This document shows positions 7,367 through 10,255 of a DNA stretch of 10,255 nucleotides, one piece after another. The notes beneath the pieces are model-generated. The model was not told the DNA's origin. It searched no databases and saw only the letters and a list, made by a program, of their open reading frames with translations. This DNA is from an uncultured Eubacteriales bacterium. GTDB taxonomy: Bacteria > Bacillota > Clostridia > UMGS1810. The DNA lies in NCBI GenBank assembly GCA_902493665.1, contig CABUQL010000023.1:1-10255 (forward strand), in the 5' to 3' direction. A program made the translations under genes and the position numbers. Position 1 is the stretch's first letter, and each line of letters begins with the position of its first letter.

Positions 7367-8305
7367 ATGCCATTGGTTACAACAAAAGAAATGTTTAAAA
7401 AAGCTTACGAAGGCGGATACGCAATCGGTGCTTTTAACGTTAACAACATGGAAATCATTCAGGGTATCACAGAAGCCGGAAAAGAAGTAAATGCTCCTCT
7501 TATCCTCCAGGTTTCATCGGGTGCAAGAAAATATGCAAACCACACATACCTTGTAAAACTTGTTGAAGCAGCTGTTGAAGAAACAAATCTTCCTATCGCG
7601 CTTCATCTTGACCACGGTGACAGTTTTGAGCTTTGCAAATCATGTATCGACGGCGGATTTACATCTGTTATGATCGACGGTTCGCATTTCCCGTACGAAG
7701 AAAACATAGCTCTTACAAAAAAAGTTGTTGAATACGCTCATGCACATGGTGTTGTTGTTGAGGGCGAACTCGGAAGACTTGCAGGTATTGAAGACGATGT
7801 TAATGTTTCTGCTGAAGACGCATCATATACAAGACCTGAAGAAGTTGTTGACTTTGTTTCAAGAACAGGTGTTGACTCGCTTGCAATTGCAATCGGAACA
7901 AGCCATGGTGCATACAAATTTAAGCCCGGTCAGAAACCGCAGCTCAGATTTGACATTTTGAAAGAAATCGAAAAACAGCTTCCGAACTATCCTATCGTTC
8001 TTCACGGCGCAAGCAGCGTTATCCCCGAATACGTTAAAATGATTAACGAAAACGGCGGACAGATGCCCGATGCTATCGGTATCCCCGAAGAAATGCTCAG
8101 AGAAGCTGCAAAGAGTGCAGTTTGCAAAATCAATATCGACTCAGATATCCGTCTTGCAATGACTGCAACAATCAGAAAATACTTCCATGACAATCCTTCG
8201 CACTTTGACCCCAGACAGTATCTTGCTCCCGCAAGAGAAGCTGTTAAAGACATGGTTAAACACAAAATCTTAAACGTTTTGGGATGCGACGGCGCTGCAA
8301 AGTAA
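7367..8305 (+). CDS. fba: Class II fructose-1,6-bisphosphate aldolase
   Basis: This cytoplasmic zinc enzyme interconverts fructose-1,6-bisphosphate with dihydroxyacetone phosphate and glyceraldehyde-3-phosphate in glycolysis and gluconeogenesis. All class II marks are present in 312 residues: HLDHGDS (80-86) with catalytic D82 and zinc ligand H83, EGELG (132-136), zinc ligand H180 in GTSHGAYK, zinc ligand H213 in LHGASS, and NIDSD (256-260), which binds the substrate phosphate. AAGGAG at 7352-7357, nine bases before the ATG, supports the start. The gene is monocistronic between its own promoter and a strong terminator. Its codons are visibly more selective than those of its neighbours (AAC over AAT, many ATC and GGT), as expected for a highly expressed glycolytic gene. 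A tagatose-bisphosphate aldolase role is the main alternative within the family, but an isolated gene with strong codon bias favours the glycolytic enzyme. Confidence 0.96.
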   Translation: MPLVTTKEMFKKAYEGGYAIGAFNVNNMEIIQGITEAGKEVNAPLILQVSSGARKYANHTYLVKLVEAAVEETNLPIALHLDHGDSFELCKSCIDGGFTSVMIDGSHFPYEENIALTKKVVEYAHAHGVVVEGELGRLAGIEDDVNVSAEDASYTRPEEVVDFVSRTGVDSLAIAIGTSHGAYKFKPGQKPQLRFDILKEIEKQLPNYPIVLHGASSVIPEYVKMINENGGQMPDAIGIPEEMLREAAKSAVCKINIDSDIRLAMTATIRKYFHDNPSHFDPRQYLAPAREAVKDMVKHKILNVLGCDGAAK

Positions 8306-8348
8306 TTGTCTTTGCAATTTGTGTTTTTAATATTTTGTTAAATCTAAA

Positions 8349-8376
8349 ACCCATCGGCCAAAGCCGATGGGTTTTT
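8349..8376. terminator. Bidirectional intrinsic terminator between fba and merR
   Basis: ACCCATCGGC (8349-8358) pairs perfectly with GCCGATGGGT (8363-8372) around a CAAA loop. It is followed by TTTTT on the plus strand and, read from the other side, by TTTT. It ends fba about 45 bases after its stop and can also stop transcription from the converging merR gene about 90 bases after its stop. The rest of 8306-8465 holds nothing else recognisable apart from several AGATTTT runs. Confidence 0.93.
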
Positions 8377-8465
8377 GTGTTTTCAATTTTACTTTTTCAG
8401 ATTTTTTTGCATTAAAGATTTTCGGGATTTTGCTATATAGATTTTGTGAGTTTTTATTTAATGTT

Positions 8466-8918
8466 CTACAGATTTTCTTTTTCTCTTTTTTCAATATATT
8501 CTCTTATCTCTTTCGGCATATCTTCTCTTTTTATGGTCTTGTGGACACTGCATGTTCCTGCTTTTTTTGCCGTTTCGTAATACCACATTTTATAATTTAA
8601 CGTGTCAAGAGTTTTATTAAGCTGCTCTTTTTCCCTTAAAACTTCTTTCCTTTGCTCTTTAATAAGCTCAAGTCTTTTTTCTATTGTAGAGTCGCCCTCC
8701 ATACACCAATCAATGAATTTTTTAATCTCTTTAATCGGCATACCTGTCTTTTTAAGACACTCTATAATCTGCATCCACTCAATATCACTGTCTTTAAACA
8801 TTCTTATTCCGCCGCCGCTTCTTTCAACAAACGGCAAAAGTCCTTCTTTATCATAATAACGAAGCGTTGACGGTGCAACGTTTATTTTCTTTGCCATTTC
8901 ACCCACTGTATAAAGCAT
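8466..8918 (-). CDS. MerR-family regulator, AdhR-like (carbonyl/electrophile stress type)
   Basis: The 150-residue protein begins with a MerR winged helix (MLYTVGEMAKKINVAPSTLRYYDKEGLL, then GGIRMF at 36-41), followed by IIECLKKTGMPIKEIKKFI and a long coiled-coil dimerisation helix (about 75-118). C54 in IIECLKKTGM falls where Bacillus subtilis AdhR has the single cysteine (Cys52) needed for its response to formaldehyde and methylglyoxal. A second cysteine (GTCSVHK) lies in the C-terminal tail. An in-frame ATG at 8957 would add 13 residues, but AAGGAG seven bases before the ATG at 8918 and the exact family start favour 8918. The gene diverges from the CMD-cupin and alcohol dehydrogenase genes, whose promoter carries an AdhR-type operator, so these are the likely targets. 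Such regulators bend promoters with 19-20 bp spacers to activate them. Its own promoter is at 9055-9027. Confidence 0.92.
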   Translation of the reverse strand: MLYTVGEMAKKINVAPSTLRYYDKEGLLPFVERSGGGIRMFKDSDIEWMQIIECLKKTGMPIKEIKKFIDWCMEGDSTIEKRLELIKEQRKEVLREKEQLNKTLDTLNYKMWYYETAKKAGTCSVHKTIKREDMPKEIREYIEKREKENL

Positions 8919-8975
8919 ATTTTTGCTCCTTAATAATAAATTTATAAATTTTTTCAAAAAATTTTCAAAAAACTC

Positions 8976-9006
8976 TTGACTTAAAGTTAACTTTAAGTTG
9001 TAGAAT
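8976..9006 (+). promoter_or_regulatory. MerR-type promoter with 19-bp spacer and perfect palindromic operator
   Basis: TTGACT (8976-8981) and TAGAAT (9001-9006) are separated by 19 bases, longer than the usual 17 and typical of MerR-activated promoters. A perfect 20-bp palindrome covers 8979-8998. Its core reads CTTAAAG (8980-8986), TTAA, CTTTAAG (8991-8997), the CTTAAAG-N4-CTTTAAG pattern reported for Bacillus AdhR targets. Transcription of the CMD-cupin gene should start near 9013. Confidence 0.9.
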
Positions 9007-9026
9007 ATAAATGAACTTGCAGTTGT

Positions 9027-9055
9027 ATTGTATCATTTAAACTTTAAACTGTCAA
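9027..9055 (-). promoter_or_regulatory. Promoter of the merR gene, facing the target promoter
   Basis: On the minus strand TTGACA (9055-9050), a 17-base spacer and TACAAT (9032-9027), with TGA before the -10, predict a start near 9020. The transcript runs left across the AdhR-type operator and the opposing promoter before reaching the merR ATG at 8918. The spacer carries TTTAAA/CTTTAAA elements resembling half an operator site, but no full palindrome. Confidence 0.75.
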
Positions 9056-9079
9056 CAGGAGGTGAAGGGTTTTTAAACA

Positions 9080-9862
9080 TTGAAAACAAAAAACAATTCA
9101 TTTATCTTAGTTTTCTCTATTGTAAAACCCGGTTTTATGGAATCTAAAAAACAAACAGCAGGTCATGACGCTCTCGGAAGTTTTGCACCGAAATTTGCAT
9201 ATCTTAACGACGATGTTCTTTTCGGCGAGGTATGGTCGAGAGAAAACAAACTTTCGTTAAAGCTTCGTTCAATCATTACGATTACCGCCCTTGTGAGCAA
9301 AGGTATGGTTGATTCATCTTTTGAATATCATGCAAAAACTGCAAAACAAAACGGGGTCACAAAAGAAGAAATAGCGGAAATTTTAACGCATCTTGCCTTT
9401 TATGCAGGATGGCCCAACGCATGGGCGGCATTCCGTGTTGTTAAAGACGTTTACAACGACGGGGACGAAAGCAGTATGCACGGCGGAGTATTCGGACTGG
9501 GCAAACCAAACAACGCATACAAGATGTATTTTTCAAAAAGAAGTTTTTTAAATCCCCTTACCGACCCGAATAAAACCGTATTTGCGGCAAACGTAACGTT
9601 TGAGCCCGGATGCCGAAACAACTGGCATATTCACAATGCAAAAAGCGGAGGCGGACAAATTCTTCTTTGCATAGACGGCGAAGGCTGGTACTGCGAGGAA
9701 GGTAAAGAAAAACGAAGTCTTAAACCGGGCGATGTTGCAGCAATTCCGGCAAATGTTAAACACTGGCACGGTGCAAAAGATGACAGCTGGTTTTCTCATA
9801 TTGCAATAGAATGTCCGGGAGAAGAAACATCTACAACATGGCTTGAATCATCGGCAGAATAA
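9080..9862 (+). CDS. Carboxymuconolactone decarboxylase-like / cupin fusion protein
   Basis: Numbered from the internal ATG at 9137, the protein has a CMD (AhpD-like) domain at about 15-105 and a cupin domain at about 145-225. The CMD part includes LFGEVWSRENKLSLKLRS, EYHAKTAKQNGVTKEEIAEILTH and AFYAGWPNAWAAF. It has H65 but lacks the CxxC of AhpD peroxidases. The cupin part has motif 1 with H164 and H166 (WHIH), Q174 and G182, and motif 2 PGDVAAIPANVKHWHG with H209 and H211, enough for a metal site. The reaction is unknown; YraC, a CMD protein of Bacillus, belongs to the AdhR aldehyde-stress regulon, which matches this context. Start choice is uncertain: family members usually begin near the ATG at 9137 (MESKKQTAG), but that codon has no ribosome binding site, whereas AGGAGGTGAAGGG (9057-9069) precedes the in-frame TTG at 9080. 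An in-frame TAA at 9074 limits the frame. The alcohol dehydrogenase gene follows. Confidence 0.87.
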   Translation: MKTKNNSFILVFSIVKPGFMESKKQTAGHDALGSFAPKFAYLNDDVLFGEVWSRENKLSLKLRSIITITALVSKGMVDSSFEYHAKTAKQNGVTKEEIAEILTHLAFYAGWPNAWAAFRVVKDVYNDGDESSMHGGVFGLGKPNNAYKMYFSKRSFLNPLTDPNKTVFAANVTFEPGCRNNWHIHNAKSGGGQILLCIDGEGWYCEEGKEKRSLKPGDVAAIPANVKHWHGAKDDSWFSHIAIECPGEETSTTWLESSAE

Positions 9863-9881
9863 AATAATTATATTTTGTTAA

Positions 9882-9951
9882 GGCAACGGAGAGTCGAACC
9901 CAATATGGTTTATAAAGGTGTTGTGTGCGATTATCCGATGCCAAAATGGCA
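9882..9951 (+). ncRNA. Candidate structured RNA segment between the CMD-cupin and alcohol dehydrogenase genes
   Basis: GGCAACGGA (9882-9890) can pair with TCCGATGCC (9934-9942) at eight of nine positions, closing a 61-base segment that contains a small AACC/GGTT hairpin (9897-9910). The 3' strand of this stem also overlaps a second, mutually exclusive hairpin: TGCCA (9939-9943) with TGGCA (9947-9951). This ends 15 bases before the GGAGG of the next gene. No T-run follows, so it is not a classic terminator. It may set mRNA processing or translation of the dehydrogenase. No known RNA family is recognised. Confidence 0.35.
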
Positions 9952-9979
9952 ATAATAATATAAAACGGAGGTTATAAAA

Positions 9980-10255
9980 ATGAAATTTGATTTTACCTAT
10001 TACAATCCGACAAGAATACACTTCGGAAAAAATTCGCTCAATATGCTTTCGGGCGAGCTTAAAAACTTCGGAGACACAGTGCTTTTAATGTACGGAAAAG
10101 GTTCTGTTAAAAAAAGCGGTCTTTACGACAAAGTAATTGAAATTTTAAACAAATCGGGCAAAAAGGTTGTTGAGCTTTCGGGAATTAAATCAAACCCGTC
10201 GTATACTCAGCTTTTGGAAGGTGCCAAATTAGTAAGAGAAAATAATGTAAGCCTT
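9980..10255 (+). CDS. Iron-containing alcohol dehydrogenase (BdhA/YqhD-like), 3' end cut by window edge
   Basis: The first 92 residues are present and remain open to the right edge. MKFDFTYYNPTRIHFGKNSL, VLLMYGKGSVKKSGLYDKV (34-52) and VVELSGIKSNPSYTQLLEGAKLVRE (63-87) are the N-terminal Rossmann-like part of group III, iron-dependent alcohol dehydrogenases, close to the NAD(P)H-dependent butanol dehydrogenase and broad aldehyde reductase type. The iron-binding residues lie beyond the window. The usual GGGS turn reads GKGS here (39-42), a mild variation. CGGAGG eight bases before the ATG is a strong ribosome binding site. The gene follows the CMD-cupin gene by 117 bases with no clear promoter between, so it is probably driven by the AdhR-type promoter. 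Reduction of toxic aldehydes to alcohols is the likely role from context; a fermentative role is the alternative. Confidence 0.92.
   Translation, partial: MKFDFTYYNPTRIHFGKNSLNMLSGELKNFGDTVLLMYGKGSVKKSGLYDKVIEILNKSGKKVVELSGIKSNPSYTQLLEGAKLVRENNVSL

Noticed and set aside
8400..8475. Repeated AGATTTT runs after fba
   Set aside because: The copies are short, irregularly spaced and AT-rich; chance is sufficient, and they do not form a CRISPR or iteron pattern.
8919..8957. 13-residue extension of the MerR regulator
   Set aside because: It would precede the normal winged-helix start, while the ATG at 8918 has AAGGAG at ideal distance.
9882..9942. Possible tRNA or tRNA remnant on the minus strand
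   Set aside because: GGTTCGACTC resembles a T-arm and the ends pair like an acceptor stem, but the T-stem pairs poorly, there is no anticodon or D-arm, and 61 bases is too short.

Overview
The window is AT-rich, with strong AGGAG-type ribosome binding sites, sigma-A-like promoters and mostly AAA/GAA/AGA codons. Together with the families present (UppP, a Clostridia-type PNP, class II aldolase, an AdhR-like MerR regulator and a BdhA/YqhD-like iron alcohol dehydrogenase) this points to a low-GC Bacillota, most likely an anaerobic member of Clostridia. The species cannot be named from the sequence. Only ordinary chromosomal genes are visible. There are no transposases, phage genes, CRISPR arrays or complete tRNA/rRNA genes.

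Left part (1-3020, minus strand): an apparent carbohydrate operon with its own near-consensus promoter (3020-2992). It contains a TIM-barrel sugar-phosphate isomerase/epimerase-like protein (2911-1946), an uncharacterised single-pass membrane protein (1851-1213), and a right-handed beta-helix glycosidase-like protein of the GH28/GH49 type (1175 to the left edge). The last has no signal peptide, which suggests breakdown of imported oligosaccharides in the cytoplasm.

Middle (3085-7144, minus strand): housekeeping genes. In transcription order they are an orphan lipoprotein of the TrpX-like ABC substrate-binding family (7144-6092) with a consensus promoter and a terminator, then uppP (undecaprenyl diphosphate recycling), ychF (ribosome-associated ATPase) and a purine nucleoside phosphorylase gene. 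The last three are spaced 63 and 71 bases apart and are probably cotranscribed. fba (7367-8305, plus strand) diverges from the lipoprotein gene and ends at a strong bidirectional terminator that also serves the converging merR gene.

Right part (8466-10255): the most interesting region. An AdhR-like MerR regulator (8918-8466, minus) diverges from a carboxymuconolactone decarboxylase-cupin fusion gene and an iron-containing alcohol dehydrogenase gene that runs off the window. The promoter of the fusion gene has a 19-bp spacer filled by a perfect 20-bp palindrome. This palindrome contains the CTTAAAG-N4-CTTTAAG pattern known for Bacillus AdhR, and the regulator keeps the Cys of the AdhR type. 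This predicts an aldehyde/electrophile stress module. The two divergent genes use face-to-face promoters, and a small foldable RNA segment lies between the fusion gene and the alcohol dehydrogenase gene.
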